A DNA stretch of 64,000 nucleotides from Zavarzinella sp. (GCA_041399155.1 JAWKTI010000001.1:2356001-2420000), one strand, 5' to 3'. Positions 36,693 to 47,093 are shown, counted from the first letter of the stretch. The notes: a model not told the origin generated them from the sequence alone. Numbers and translations: made by a program.

Positions 36693-37003
36693 CCACCTTG
36701 GGCCTGGAACATTTTCTGGTTCTCAGTGCGTTCCTCTTCTGTTGTGGCGTGCTTTGCATTATTGTCAAACGCAATGCCATCGGCATTTTGATGGGTATTG
36801 AACTGGTACTGAATGCCGCCAACATTAATTTTGTGGCTGCTGCACGTTATGTGCCGAACTTTCAATTGGATGGTTCGATTTTCACCTTGATTGTTATCGT
36901 ACTGGCAGCCGGTGAGGCAGCCGTGGCGTTGGCAATCGTGCTGAACTTTTACAACAACTACCAAACGGTCGACGTGGATCGTGGCAATGAATTGAAGGGA
37001 TAA
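36689..37003 (+). CDS. nuoK: NADH-quinone oxidoreductase subunit K
   Basis: 104 residues and three membrane helices, the usual NuoK length. GILMGIELVLNAANINFV and LIVIVLAAGEAAVALAIVL contain the two conserved glutamates needed for proton transfer. The start overlaps the nuoJ stop as ATGA. Confidence 0.95.
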   Translation: MTTLGLEHFLVLSAFLFCCGVLCIIVKRNAIGILMGIELVLNAANINFVAAARYVPNFQLDGSIFTLIVIVLAAGEAAVALAIVLNFYNNYQTVDVDRGNELKG

Positions 37004-37017
37004 GCAAGGACGAAACG

Positions 37018-39114
37018 ATGATCAGTTGGCTCATGGCGAATCCCGGCCGTCTTTACCTGTTGGCAACTGGGTTGCCACTGGCCGCCTTCGTTTTACTGCT
37101 GATTGGCGGAACATTTCGTCAGATTTTTCAACGTCACGTGAATGTTCAATGGTGCCGTTTTCTTTATCTATTTCTCGGTGGAAGTCAGCCGATCCGCTCT
37201 GGTGCGGTACTGGCCACTGTAGCCATCGCAGCCAGTACATTAATTGCCCTGCTCAGTTTGCAACGATATTTTCAGGACACAGATATTTACAGTTCTACGG
37301 CACTTGTAGAACGCTGGTCGGAGAAAATCAGTTGGGTACAACTTTCCAAACCCGCTGATTCCCCCGCCAGTACTCTGGAATTGGGCTACCACATCGACGG
37401 TTTAACTGCCATCCTGTTTGCGATGGTGACGCTGATTGCAACATGCGTTTTCATTTTTTCGTTTGGTTACATGGACGAAGAAAGTAAGCCCACCGTAGAT
37501 GACCATGTTGCCCACGTCAAGCGACCGGGACGATTCGGGCGGTTTTACCTGTTTCTGTCTCTGTTCAGTTTCTCGATGCTTCACCTGCTGATTTCGAGTA
37601 ATTTGCTGCAAGTCTTTATTTCATGGGAATTAGTGGGCGTTTGTTCCTTCTTTTTAATTGGGTTCTATCACGAACGTGCCAGTGCAGGCAGTGCCGCCAA
37701 CAAGGCATTCATTATGAACCGCATTGGTGATGCTGGCTTTCTGGTGGCACTGGCGATCATCTGGCATGCCTTTGGCACCTTCGATATCACCACGCTATCG
37801 GAAAAAGTAACAAATGAGAAACTTCCCATTTCTCATGAATGGTGGGTGGTCGCCGGCCTGGGGATCTTTCTTGGGTGCGTTGGCAAGTCGGCCCAGTTCC
37901 CACTGCTGACATGGCTGCCGGACGCGATGGAAGGCCCCACCCCGGTTTCCGCACTCATCCACGCCGCCACGATGGTGGCTGCGGGTGTCTATCTGGTTGC
38001 CCGCTGTTACCTGCTGCTCGATCCGGATGTTCGCCTGGTCATCGCCTACACAGGCACCATCACCCTCTTTCTAGCTGCCTGTACCGCGATGGTAATGACG
38101 GATATCAAGAAAGTACTTGCTTATTCCACCGTTAGCCAGTTGGGCTATATGATGCTGGCCCTGGGCGTTGGTGGCTGGGTAGCAGGCACTTTTCACCTGT
38201 TGACGCACGCTTTTTTCAAAGCTCTATTGTTTCTGTGCTCTGGTAGCGTAATCCATGGCTGCCACCACGAGCAGGAAATGACTAAAATGGGTGGTCTTCG
38301 CATTCGAATGCGAATTACCGCAATCACTATGCTGATTGCGGTACTGGCGATTGCCGGCTTTCCTTTTCTCAGCGGTTGGTATAGTAAAGACGCTATTTTG
38401 TCAAACGCGCTGGGTTATGCCCAGCATTCATCCCACTGGTTGCTGGCTGTGATCCCAATGTTGACAGTGGGGATCACTAGTTTTTACATGTTTCGGATGT
38501 GGTACCTGACCTTTATCGGCACTCCACGCAGCGAACAGGCAAAACACGCCCATGAATCGCCACGCAGTATGACCATCCCACTGATTTTTCTGGCTTTGTT
38601 CAGCGTTGCAGTGGGTTGGGGGTGGCCTTTCTGGGACGCCCACGCCAGCTATCTGGGGCATTTACTGCATGATCACGCTCCCGAGCAGGTGACATCGCTT
38701 GCTCTGGAAAACCACTGGGCAGGCTGGATCGGCTTATTCATGACGCTCGCAGGATTTGCGATTGCGACAATGATTTACGCCAAACAACGAATGAAGCCCA
38801 TGCAGATCCCATTGGTTCAGCGTACTTTCCAGGCAACCTGGTATATTGATCGGCTGTATGCCATCATCGGAATTCGTGCTCTGATAAGGACATCAGCATT
38901 AACAGCACGCTTTGATAAAAATGAAAGTCAGGAACAATCCCCACGATTCCGCCTGCCCAGCGTTGATGGCTGTTTTAATTCAATGGCAAATTGTTTCGCT
39001 GCAGCCGGTATGCAATTAAAACAGCTGCAGAGTGGGGCAATCCGCGGCTACGTGACCGCAATGCTGCTGGCAACAGTGGTTCTGTTGCTGTTGATAACCT
39101 TATGGACATGGTAG
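37018..39114 (+). CDS. nuoL: NADH-quinone oxidoreductase subunit L
   Basis: 698 residues, an antiporter-like proton-pumping subunit. ISWELVGVCSFFLIGFYHERASAGSAANKAFIMNRIGDAGF, TWLPDAMEGPTPVSALIHAATMVAAGVYL and STVSQLGYMMLALGVGG are diagnostic, and a lateral-helix C-terminus follows. The ATG is preceded by AAGGA. It lies 14 bases after nuoK. Confidence 0.95.
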   Translation: MISWLMANPGRLYLLATGLPLAAFVLLLIGGTFRQIFQRHVNVQWCRFLYLFLGGSQPIRSGAVLATVAIAASTLIALLSLQRYFQDTDIYSSTALVERWSEKISWVQLSKPADSPASTLELGYHIDGLTAILFAMVTLIATCVFIFSFGYMDEESKPTVDDHVAHVKRPGRFGRFYLFLSLFSFSMLHLLISSNLLQVFISWELVGVCSFFLIGFYHERASAGSAANKAFIMNRIGDAGFLVALAIIWHAFGTFDITTLSEKVTNEKLPISHEWWVVAGLGIFLGCVGKSAQFPLLTWLPDAMEGPTPVSALIHAATMVAAGVYLVARCYLLLDPDVRLVIAYTGTITLFLAACTAMVMTDIKKVLAYSTVSQLGYMMLALGVGGWVAGTFHLLTHAFFKALLFLCSGSVIHGCHHEQEMTKMGGLRIRMRITAITMLIAVLAIAGFPFLSGWYSKDAILSNALGYAQHSSHWLLAVIPMLTVGITSFYMFRMWYLTFIGTPRSEQAKHAHESPRSMTIPLIFLALFSVAVGWGWPFWDAHASYLGHLLHDHAPEQVTSLALENHWAGWIGLFMTLAGFAIATMIYAKQRMKPMQIPLVQRTFQATWYIDRLYAIIGIRALIRTSALTARFDKNESQEQSPRFRLPSVDGCFNSMANCFAAAGMQLKQLQSGAIRGYVTAMLLATVVLLLLITLWTW

Positions 39115-39172
39115 GCTGTTAGTTCTGCCTGATTAACAGAAAATCATCACGCGTTGAGGATGAACGATTCAC

Positions 39173-41020
39173 ATGATTGAATACGACCTGGTGTTGATGT
39201 CGGTGCTGATTTTCCTGCCTGCAATTTTCGGGCTGGTGACGTTACTGATACCAGCACGTTTTCAGGAACTATGTCGCTGGTGGGCACTTCTGGGCAGCGC
39301 TCTTGCTCTGACCATCTCACTCTGCTTACTTGTGGAATATTACGCCTTACTGGACACCTATTCGGACCGTGGTTTGAACAGTCTGTCCCACCCCAGTACC
39401 CAATTGGATGCCCGTGCCGATGAAGCCCAACGTCGTATGAATGCCGAAGTGCCAGAGCCCCGCCTGTCAAACGACTGGTATGCCAGCGTACCATGGATCA
39501 GTCGCTTCAACATTTTCTACTCATTGGGGCTCGATGGCATTTCAATGTCGCTGATCCTTCTGACTACGGTGATCATTTTTCTGGCGATGCTGGCGAGCTG
39601 GAAAACAACCCAGAACCTGCGAAGTTATCTCGCATTGCTGCTGATCCTGGAAACCGGAGTTTTGGGCACATTTCTGGCAATGGATCTGTTTCTGCTGTAT
39701 GTCTTTTACGAAATGATGCTGATCCCGATGTATTTTCTGATTGGTGTCTGGGGTGGGCCTCGAAAAAAGTATGCGGCGATGAAATTCGTTATCTATACGC
39801 TAGTGGGCAGCCTGTTTATTCTTCTGGCGATAATCGGCCTGTATTTTACCGATATGAAGGCATTTGTTGACCGTACTGCGGTCGACAGCCAGATCAGCAA
39901 GCAAAAACGGGAAAATCCGTTGGAAGGCCGACAACTCAGTGGGGAATACCACACCTTTCATATTCCCACCCTGCAACGCGCGGGTCAGGCTGCCATGTTG
40001 CAGATCAATGGTGAAATTGATCGGGTGGAAGTAAAAGAATCCGGCAAAGAGAATGCGATTGAATTGTTTGGCCGAGGTAACTCGAAAGCAGGAGCCGTTG
40101 CATCACTCGACCAGCCGTTCTTCAAGAAAACGTACCAATATATCCTGTTTGCATTTCTGTTTGTCGGCTTTGCGGTGAAGGTACCTATTTTCCCGCTACA
40201 TTCGTGGCTGCCTGATGCCCACGTAGAAGCTCCCACACCGATCAGTATGGTGCTGGCTGGGGTGCTTCTGAAGCTGGGTGGGTATGGTATCATCCGGCTG
40301 GCTTATCCTATCTGCCCTTGGGCTGCCCACCAGCTTTCCCTGGTGGTGGCAAGCATTGGTGCATTTGCCATTGTGTATGGTGCGCTGGTGGCCATGGGTC
40401 AGACCGATTTCAAAAGATTACTTGCTTATTCTTCCATCAGCCACATGGGTTACGTTATTTTTGGGATCGCTGTCTGGTCGGAACCTTCGCAATCCAATTA
40501 TTGGTCGTGGGCAATGAACGGTGCCATGTTTCAGATGATTGCCCATGGTATCACATCGGCTGGCATGTTCTTTGTGGTGGGGGTTGCTTATGAACGAGCC
40601 CACCACCGAGAAATTAGTAAATTTGGCGGACTTTACACATCGATGCCCTTTTTCACTGGCTTCAGCGCGATGTTGTTTTTCGCCTCAATGGCACTACCTG
40701 GATTGTGCGGTTTTATCGGTGAAGTTTTTGTGATTTTGGGAAGCTGGCACTATCAGCCAATTCTGACTGTGATCGCAATTCTGGCAACAATTCTGACCGC
40801 TGCCTACCTGCTTTGGACGTGGCAGCGAGTATACCTGGGAACTTCGACTACAACAGCAAGTTATGCCGATGTTTCCACAAGAGAAGCTACTATTCTGATC
40901 ATTTTTGTGGTGCTGGCAGTGGCATTGGGAATTCTGCCATCACTGTTGACTCAGTGGATGGAACCCAGTGTCACGCACCTGGTCGACCAGCTATCCGCCA
41001 TTACACCAGCCAGTAAATAA
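39173..41020 (+). CDS. nuoM: NADH-quinone oxidoreductase subunit M, with unusual hydrophilic insertions
   Basis: 615 residues, against about 500 for typical NuoM. Core motifs are clear: LGLDGISMSLILLTT, FYEMMLIPMYFLIGVWGG, FPLHSWLPDAHVEAPTPISMVLAGVLLKLGGYG and AYSSISHMGYV. Two hydrophilic insertions account for the extra length: one near residues 60-100 (LDTYSDRGLNSLSHPSTQLD..) and one of about 80 residues near 230-315, before FKKTYQYILFAFLFVGFAVK. GAGGA precedes the start. No nuoN follows; the next gene is an aldehyde dehydrogenase. Confidence 0.93.
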   Translation: MIEYDLVLMSVLIFLPAIFGLVTLLIPARFQELCRWWALLGSALALTISLCLLVEYYALLDTYSDRGLNSLSHPSTQLDARADEAQRRMNAEVPEPRLSNDWYASVPWISRFNIFYSLGLDGISMSLILLTTVIIFLAMLASWKTTQNLRSYLALLLILETGVLGTFLAMDLFLLYVFYEMMLIPMYFLIGVWGGPRKKYAAMKFVIYTLVGSLFILLAIIGLYFTDMKAFVDRTAVDSQISKQKRENPLEGRQLSGEYHTFHIPTLQRAGQAAMLQINGEIDRVEVKESGKENAIELFGRGNSKAGAVASLDQPFFKKTYQYILFAFLFVGFAVKVPIFPLHSWLPDAHVEAPTPISMVLAGVLLKLGGYGIIRLAYPICPWAAHQLSLVVASIGAFAIVYGALVAMGQTDFKRLLAYSSISHMGYVIFGIAVWSEPSQSNYWSWAMNGAMFQMIAHGITSAGMFFVVGVAYERAHHREISKFGGLYTSMPFFTGFSAMLFFASMALPGLCGFIGEVFVILGSWHYQPILTVIAILATILTAAYLLWTWQRVYLGTSTTTASYADVSTREATILIIFVVLAVALGILPSLLTQWMEPSVTHLVDQLSAITPASK

Positions 41021-41059
41021 CTGCCTGTTCGCATTTCTCTTTCCTGTATTGTTAAAATA

Positions 41060-41071
41060 ACGGTATACCGT
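41060..41071. promoter_or_regulatory. 12-bp perfect palindrome upstream of the aldehyde dehydrogenase
   Basis: ACGGTATACCGT lies 23 bases before the aldehyde dehydrogenase ATG, between nuoM and that gene. It could be an operator for a dimeric repressor. No regulator gene is adjacent. Confidence 0.3.
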
Positions 41072-41094
41072 GATCTGCTGGAAGGAGTAAAACC

Positions 41095-42594
41095 ATGTCA
41101 ACTGCTATTCAAGGAAAACACTTTATTGCAGGCCATTGGCAGGCTGGTTCCAACTTATTTGAAAGCCGCAACCCCAGTCAGTGGGATGAAACGGTGGGCC
41201 TGTTCCCGTGTGCAAACAGCACGGAAGTCGAAACTGCCCTGTTATCTGCTCAGGAAACGTTTCCCATCTGGAGACGCACCAGTCGCATCCACCGAGCAGA
41301 ACTGTTTCTGCAACTTGCAAAACAAATTGAACTGCGACTGGATGAAATTGCACACCTGATGGCACGGGAATGTGGAAAAAACATTCTGGAATGTCGGGCG
41401 GAAGTGATTGAAGGTCTGCATATGGTGCAATACGTATTTGGTACCGCCCGCATGTCGCACGGAGATGTGCTGGCATCAGAATTGCCAGAAAAAGATGCCT
41501 TCGTACGTCGTAAACCCTGGGGAATTGCCGCAGTAATTACCCCCTGGAACTTTCCATTCGCTGTGCCGTTGTGGATGCTGGGGCCTTCATTGCTGGAAGG
41601 AAATGTTGCCATTTTCAAACCTTCGGAAGATTCCCCTGCGGTTGGGCAACTGATCGTCGAATTGTTTCAGCAAGCTGGTTTCCCGCAAGGTACCATTCAA
41701 CTGCTGCATGGCGATGGCACAGTGGGGCAACAGCTCGTTGAGGATGCACGCACGAATGTGGTACTCTTTACTGGTAGTTTTGAAGTTGGACAGAAAATCC
41801 AACTGGAATCCGCCTCACACTTCAACCGGATTGTGGCGGCAGAAATGGGCAGTAAAAGTGCAGTCATTGTCTGTGAAGATGCCCGCCTTGACCTGGCGGT
41901 GCGTGCGGCAATTCTCAGCAGTTTTAAAACCACCGGACAACGGTGCGTTTCAGCCAGCAGAATTCTGGTACATGAATCACGTATCGAAAAATTTATCAAA
42001 GATTTCTGTGAGATGGCCGATCGGGTTCAATTTGGAGACGCCTTGAATCAGCGTTGTTTCGCTGGGCCACTCATCCACCACGGTGCGGTTGAAAAAGTAC
42101 TTCAGTACAACGAACTAGCGAAAAAAGAGGGGGTTACCGTGCACCGGGATGGGTCAACATTCCAGCCCGCAGGGAACAAAGGGTGTTTTTTGCAGCCATT
42201 TATTTATCAGACAGAAGCCAAACCGGGCCTTCGCTGTATCCGGGAAGAAGTTTTCGGCCCCCACGTGGCGGTAATTCCATTTCGGAACGATGAGCACGCC
42301 GCCCAGATATACAATGCCACTGATTATGGCTTATCGATGGCGGTCATTACCGAAAATTATCGCAAAATGAGGTTCTTTCGCGAAGAATGTGACTTCGGCA
42401 TGGGTTATGTCAATCTCCCCTGCATTGGTGCGGAGGTCCACCTGCCGTTTGGTGGGGTAAAGAAAAGTGGCAACGGGCATCCTTCGGCCGCAGGGCTGAT
42501 AGAAACTGTCACCCACAAAATCTCTTGGACTGTGAACCACGGCGAAGAAATACGCATGGCACAAGGACTTACGGCAAATATTACAGAAAATTAA
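41095..42594 (+). CDS. NAD(P)-dependent aldehyde dehydrogenase
   Basis: 499 residues, full length for the ALDH superfamily. Cofactor-binding TPWNFPFAVPLW and FKPSEDSP, FTGSFEVGQKI (Rossmann turn), the general-base glutamate in AEMGSKSA and the catalytic cysteine in TTGQRCVSASR are present, with EEVFGPHVAV near the end. It oxidises an aldehyde to the acid. The substrate class cannot be set from sequence alone; semialdehyde or pyrroline-carboxylate-type groups are possible. AAGGAG seven bases ahead supports the start. Its stop overlaps the convergent lipoprotein gene by four bases. Confidence 0.88.
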   Translation: MSTAIQGKHFIAGHWQAGSNLFESRNPSQWDETVGLFPCANSTEVETALLSAQETFPIWRRTSRIHRAELFLQLAKQIELRLDEIAHLMARECGKNILECRAEVIEGLHMVQYVFGTARMSHGDVLASELPEKDAFVRRKPWGIAAVITPWNFPFAVPLWMLGPSLLEGNVAIFKPSEDSPAVGQLIVELFQQAGFPQGTIQLLHGDGTVGQQLVEDARTNVVLFTGSFEVGQKIQLESASHFNRIVAAEMGSKSAVIVCEDARLDLAVRAAILSSFKTTGQRCVSASRILVHESRIEKFIKDFCEMADRVQFGDALNQRCFAGPLIHHGAVEKVLQYNELAKKEGVTVHRDGSTFQPAGNKGCFLQPFIYQTEAKPGLRCIREEVFGPHVAVIPFRNDEHAAQIYNATDYGLSMAVITENYRKMRFFREECDFGMGYVNLPCIGAEVHLPFGGVKKSGNGHPSAAGLIETVTHKISWTVNHGEEIRMAQGLTANITEN

Positions 42595-43337
42595 TTTTTC
42601 AGCACTTTTTCCACGTGGTACTTCGGTGCAATGATTCCTGGGTCTGATTGCAGTAATTTCCCGCGTACCGTAATCGTTTTACCGTCCATCTTGCGATCAA
42701 AATCATGGTGCCCCAACAACAGGGTCACGCTACCACCAAAATCTGCTATCTGATCCACCGATGCGAACCGAAGTTGCCAATTTTTACGTACGTGGGAATA
42801 AAGTGCTGTTCCTGTAATACTTGAATAATCATTTGAATACAGGTGGGTGGTGGGCATCGAATAAGGTGCTGTTTCAGTGGATGTTTTCACAAATTCTGGA
42901 GCCTGCACCGGGTGCACCACTGGCATATCCTTCATTTTTTTCTCAGAATTTGCAGACATCATCCCCACTTGAGGCATATTGGAAATGAATGCCACTCCCG
43001 GACGGATAGGATCTACTTTGGGCACTGCCACTTCTGGAGCGATTTTCGGCAGTGGGGCGGGCTTGGGAGCTGGTTCTGCTTTTGGTGCTACAGTAGCAGG
43101 TGTCGCAGGTTTGGCTTCAATAGTGGTGGTCGGCATCGTGTGCAAAGGTGGCACTTCCGATGTGGATTTTACATGATAGCAACCGCTTTGTGGGCATTTT
43201 TCAACCTGCACCACCGTGGCATCGATTGGCTGGCAATTCTTGCAATATCCTTTTTCCCAAGTAGACCGGCACCCACTCAATAATGGTACAACTAACGTGA
43301 TAGCCAGCCAACAACTCAACTGATATCGATCATTCAT
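42591..43337 (-). CDS. Lipoprotein with proline/alanine-rich linker
   Basis: 248 residues from the ATG at 43337, which has GGAGG seven bases ahead. WLAITLVVPLLSGC is a lipoprotein signal peptide with lipobox LSGC. Four further cysteines (CKNC, CPQSGC) follow near the mature N-terminus and could bind metal or form disulfides. A P/A/K-rich stretch (about 85-115) is a flexible linker to a C-terminal domain (SITGTALYSHVRKNWQLRF.. KMDGKTITVRGKLL) that may be an OB- or SH3-like fold. Function unknown; it probably sits in the outer or cytoplasmic membrane facing the periplasm. Confidence 0.7.
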   Translation of the reverse strand: MNDRYQLSCWLAITLVVPLLSGCRSTWEKGYCKNCQPIDATVVQVEKCPQSGCYHVKSTSEVPPLHTMPTTTIEAKPATPATVAPKAEPAPKPAPLPKIAPEVAVPKVDPIRPGVAFISNMPQVGMMSANSEKKMKDMPVVHPVQAPEFVKTSTETAPYSMPTTHLYSNDYSSITGTALYSHVRKNWQLRFASVDQIADFGGSVTLLLGHHDFDRKMDGKTITVRGKLLQSDPGIIAPKYHVEKVLKN

Positions 43338-43571
43338 GTGGAATCCTCCCACGTTTTGCTTCGTGAATTCTCCTCATTTTCATCGACACAGGCAAAATAG
43401 CTCTACGCTGGGAAATCGGTCAAGCAGGCAAAAACCGGCAAACTGGTAACTTTTGGCATGATTAGGAAAGATAGGCAATTCGGGACAATTGATGAGAACT
43501 GATCTTTTCACACTTGGAGGATTCGTTTATCTTCTGAAATTGGATTCTGAGGCCACCTTTTTACGGATTGC

Positions 43572-45428
43572 ATGCACACGGAACGTGCGACACCTGAAAC
43601 TCGACCACTCTCGATGTGGTTTATTGCTTTGCTGGTTCCATTAGCAGTACAGGCATGGCTATCGCTACAGCTTTTCGGCAACAGTATAACACTCAGCCAA
43701 TTGTCAGATAGCAGACCCATTATTAACGGTTTGCACCCAGAAAACAGCTATCACGCTTTTCAAGGTTATCGCACCTGGCACGAAAGCCAAACAATTTCAA
43801 ACTATGACCCCACTTTACAGGCGGGCTATACCAGAACACCATTACTTTCAGGCAGTAGTCGGCCTGCACAGCTACTACTGCACCTTCTGGGCCCGGTGCC
43901 TGCATCCTACAAGTGGGGTATCTTTTTTCTGTGCATGGTGGCCCCGCTGCTGGCGGCATTGACTGCCCGCCTTGCAGGAATTCACCCGGCAGGTGCTATC
44001 TTGTGTAGTTGCCTTAGCATCGTGGCCTGGTGGGCACCAACGAACCAGCATCTGCTGAAACATGGCTCTTTAGACATATTGCTTTTCTGTATGGCTCTGC
44101 CACTCTACCTGGCCGCGATTGCTAACTTTTCTCGGAATCCTACGTTTCTGGTCTGGCTGGCAGCTTCCGTTGGTGCAATCGTGTGCTGGTTTGCTATGCC
44201 ACTGGGAATGATTTTTCTGATCCCACTACAACTATTTTTGCATATCTGGTTGTTTCATCCATGGAAATTGCACTGGCAGGTGGCTCTACTGGCCGTTTAT
44301 GGTTGTGGGATCGCAGCGAATGCAGTCTGGCTGCACGATTGGTGCCTTTACAATGTTACCACGTTAATGGATCTGAATAGCACGACGACAACAGATGAAA
44401 AATTACTCATCTTTCGCAAATACATACCAGGCAATAACTTCGAACGAATTTTTACACTGCTTGGCGGTGCAGGCTGGGTGGTGATGCACCGTCGCCACGC
44501 CGGATTTGCCTGGATTATTCTAACATCCTTATTACTGCTAGTTGGGATGCACTTTGTGACAGCTTTTTTCCCGGCACTGGCCACTCAGACAAACAATGTT
44601 TCCCGTAGCGTCGTGCAGGCATCATTCGTTGTAATGGGTGGGTATTTTCTGGCGTGGCTGCTGGGTGGCATGGATATTACCGCAGGAATTACCACCGTAG
44701 GTACCTTCACAGTAGCAGGTGTGTTGTTTATCGCGGGGTATGGATTTCATGTGCTGCCTCCTACCGAAGTGAAACCGTTTCAGATTGGTCTGGATACCGG
44801 GCGAGAACAGATTGTGAAGACTCTCCGTGAAGCCAGCACCAATGAAGGCCGGATACTGTGGGAAGATCGAACCGATCTCGCTTCCCACACCACCTGGGCG
44901 GTATTACTCCCTGAATATACACAACGACAGATGATTGGCGGGCTGAATTCTTCCGGTTGTCAGAGAGTTTTTCCGATGCGTCTGGTCGATGGCAAACTGG
45001 CAGGCACAGACATTGCAGACTGGAAAGACGAAGAACTGGATGCCTACTTCCGGCGTTACAATATCACCCGCGTTGTCGCCTGGAATGCATACACAATAGA
45101 ACGATTGAACAAATATCCTAATGCCATCCCGGCTGCAGGATTTCACGAATCTGGTGATGGGACCTTATTTGTGTTGAATCGGCAGCCCGATTTTTTCCTG
45201 GCTGGCAGTGGCAAGGTAGTTTCCGCAGATGCCCGAAAAATTGTGCTGACAGATCTGGTGCCGAATGAACATGGTGTGATCATACTGAGCTACCACTACG
45301 ATGCGCGATTAACAGTGATCCCGGAATATCTGACCGTCGAACGCGACCTTGATGTGCGTGACCCAACTGGCATGATCCGAATGAAACTTGCCGATCCGAT
45401 CCGCCGTATCGTCATTCAGTTTAAGTGA
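43572..45428 (+). CDS. Large polytopic membrane protein, GT-C glycosyltransferase-like
   Basis: 618 residues with about 11 membrane helices followed by a soluble 200-residue C-terminal domain. The N-terminal loop carries SRPIINGLHPENSYHAFQGYRTWHE, in the position of the first periplasmic loop of GT-C enzymes, where acidic residues bind the lipid-linked donor. I do not see a family signature, so this is tentative. It lies alone between divergent and co-directional neighbours. Confidence 0.5.
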   Translation: MHTERATPETRPLSMWFIALLVPLAVQAWLSLQLFGNSITLSQLSDSRPIINGLHPENSYHAFQGYRTWHESQTISNYDPTLQAGYTRTPLLSGSSRPAQLLLHLLGPVPASYKWGIFFLCMVAPLLAALTARLAGIHPAGAILCSCLSIVAWWAPTNQHLLKHGSLDILLFCMALPLYLAAIANFSRNPTFLVWLAASVGAIVCWFAMPLGMIFLIPLQLFLHIWLFHPWKLHWQVALLAVYGCGIAANAVWLHDWCLYNVTTLMDLNSTTTTDEKLLIFRKYIPGNNFERIFTLLGGAGWVVMHRRHAGFAWIILTSLLLLVGMHFVTAFFPALATQTNNVSRSVVQASFVVMGGYFLAWLLGGMDITAGITTVGTFTVAGVLFIAGYGFHVLPPTEVKPFQIGLDTGREQIVKTLREASTNEGRILWEDRTDLASHTTWAVLLPEYTQRQMIGGLNSSGCQRVFPMRLVDGKLAGTDIADWKDEELDAYFRRYNITRVVAWNAYTIERLNKYPNAIPAAGFHESGDGTLFVLNRQPDFFLAGSGKVVSADARKIVLTDLVPNEHGVIILSYHYDARLTVIPEYLTVERDLDVRDPTGMIRMKLADPIRRIVIQFK

Positions 45429-45633
45429 AATGAATTGTGGCAAACGGATCTATTCGTTAACGTATTCTCATTTTGCAACCCAATCACCCGCCATTTCCAA
45501 CTTTTTTCCGCCATTTTGCCATTTTGTGCCAAATTTCTTCTCAATCGATATGGGCAAAAGGAAATATTAATAGTGGATAAACTTGGAAACCACTCGTAAC
45601 GTGGGTTCCGTTGACGATTGAGGTGTTTTTGGA

Positions 45634-47016
45634 ATGTTAATTGTCATCAATGCCGTGGGCCTAACGCCAAGGTTGTTGCAATATGCTCCCCGCTTGAAGC
45701 AGATTGCCGATCGCACAGCGATGCGACCAATGCAGGATATATTGCCAGCAGTAACGATGTCTGCACAGGCCACATTATTGACTGGGAAACCTGTGAACGA
45801 ACATGGAATTGTGGGCAATGGCTGGCTATTTCGCGAAACCAACGAAATCCGCTTCTGGCAGCAATCCAATCGGCAAATGCAGTCTGAACCGGTCTATCAA
45901 ACTGCACGCAACGAAGCTGCGAGGCGGGGGAGAAAGTTCAAAACTGCCAAAATGTTCTGGTGGTTTAATCAGGGTGCCGCAGTGGATATTTCAGTAACAC
46001 CCAAACCGCACTATGGTATTGATGGCAGCAAAGCATTTGGCATCTCCAGCACCCCACCTGATCTTGCAGGTGCGTTGGAAACCAAACTTGGAAAGTTTCC
46101 TTTTGCTGCTTTCTGGGGGCCGATGGCCGGTGCCAAAAGTAGTGCCTGGATTGCCCAGGCGAGTGCCGAAGTGGTTCGCACGGAGAAACCTGATCTGACA
46201 CTGGTTTATGTTCCGCATCTGGATTACGATCCACAACGCTTTGGCCCCAGCGGGTGCAACATGCAGCAACAAGTGCAGCAGTTGGACGATATTTGTGCCC
46301 CACTGCTGGATGCAGCTCAGGCAGAAGGTGCCGATGTGTGGGTAGTAAGCGAATATGGCCACTGCGATGTGAATACCGTGGTCTATCCCAATCGGCATCT
46401 ACGCGAGGCGGGGTTACTTCAGGTGCGATCGGGACCATTCGGCGAACAACTGGAAACCTATCAAAGCAAGGCATTTGCCGTGTGCGACCACCAGGTTGCC
46501 CATGTGTATGTGGCAGATCATGCAGATATTCCGTTAGTATGGGCCTGCCTCGAAGCCATTCCTGGTGTGGGCAAGTTAATTTCCGGAAATACGAAGAAAG
46601 AATATCATCTGAATCACCAACGTGCTGGCGAAATCATTATGCTGTCTCAGCCGAACGCCTGGTTTGCATATCCCTTCTGGCTGGATGATCGCGAAGCACC
46701 CGATTATGCACGGTGCGTTGCCATCCACAATAAACCAGGCTACGACCCATGCGAACTGTTCTTTGATCCCAGGATAACCCTGCCCAAATTGAAGGTGGCG
46801 TGGAAACTGATCCAGAAAATGCTGGGCTTTCGGATGAAGCTGGATGTGGTACCTCTGGATGGGACCATCGTGAAAGGAAGTCATGGCCTGATTGCTGAAA
46901 ACCCCCTGGATGGCCCACTGTTGATAGCAAATAACTTGCCTGCTGGCGATAGCCCGCTGCCGATGACTTATTTCCGGGATCATCTGTTGCAGCATTTTGA
47001 TTTGTTGCCAGAATAA
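45634..47016 (+). CDS. Alkaline-phosphatase-superfamily phosphodiesterase (nucleotide pyrophosphatase-like)
   Basis: 460 residues. It begins MLIVINAVGLTPRLL, with LPAVTMSAQATLLTGKPVNEHGIVGNGWL covering the nucleophile region; the threonine or serine of the VTMSAQATLLTG stretch is the likely nucleophile. Further on LVYVPHLDYDPQRFGP and VSEYGHCDV provide the D/H metal ligands, and DHQVAHVYV the last. These are the motifs of type I phosphodiesterase/nucleotide pyrophosphatases. No signal peptide is visible, so it is likely cytoplasmic. The substrate is unknown. Confidence 0.75.
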   Translation: MLIVINAVGLTPRLLQYAPRLKQIADRTAMRPMQDILPAVTMSAQATLLTGKPVNEHGIVGNGWLFRETNEIRFWQQSNRQMQSEPVYQTARNEAARRGRKFKTAKMFWWFNQGAAVDISVTPKPHYGIDGSKAFGISSTPPDLAGALETKLGKFPFAAFWGPMAGAKSSAWIAQASAEVVRTEKPDLTLVYVPHLDYDPQRFGPSGCNMQQQVQQLDDICAPLLDAAQAEGADVWVVSEYGHCDVNTVVYPNRHLREAGLLQVRSGPFGEQLETYQSKAFAVCDHQVAHVYVADHADIPLVWACLEAIPGVGKLISGNTKKEYHLNHQRAGEIIMLSQPNAWFAYPFWLDDREAPDYARCVAIHNKPGYDPCELFFDPRITLPKLKVAWKLIQKMLGFRMKLDVVPLDGTIVKGSHGLIAENPLDGPLLIANNLPAGDSPLPMTYFRDHLLQHFDLLPE

Positions 47017-47093
47017 TTAAAATTGGCAATTTCTAATGAGTTTTCAATGAATAAATACCTAAAATAGTGGCACTTTCCCATGTGAGGCTGAGG

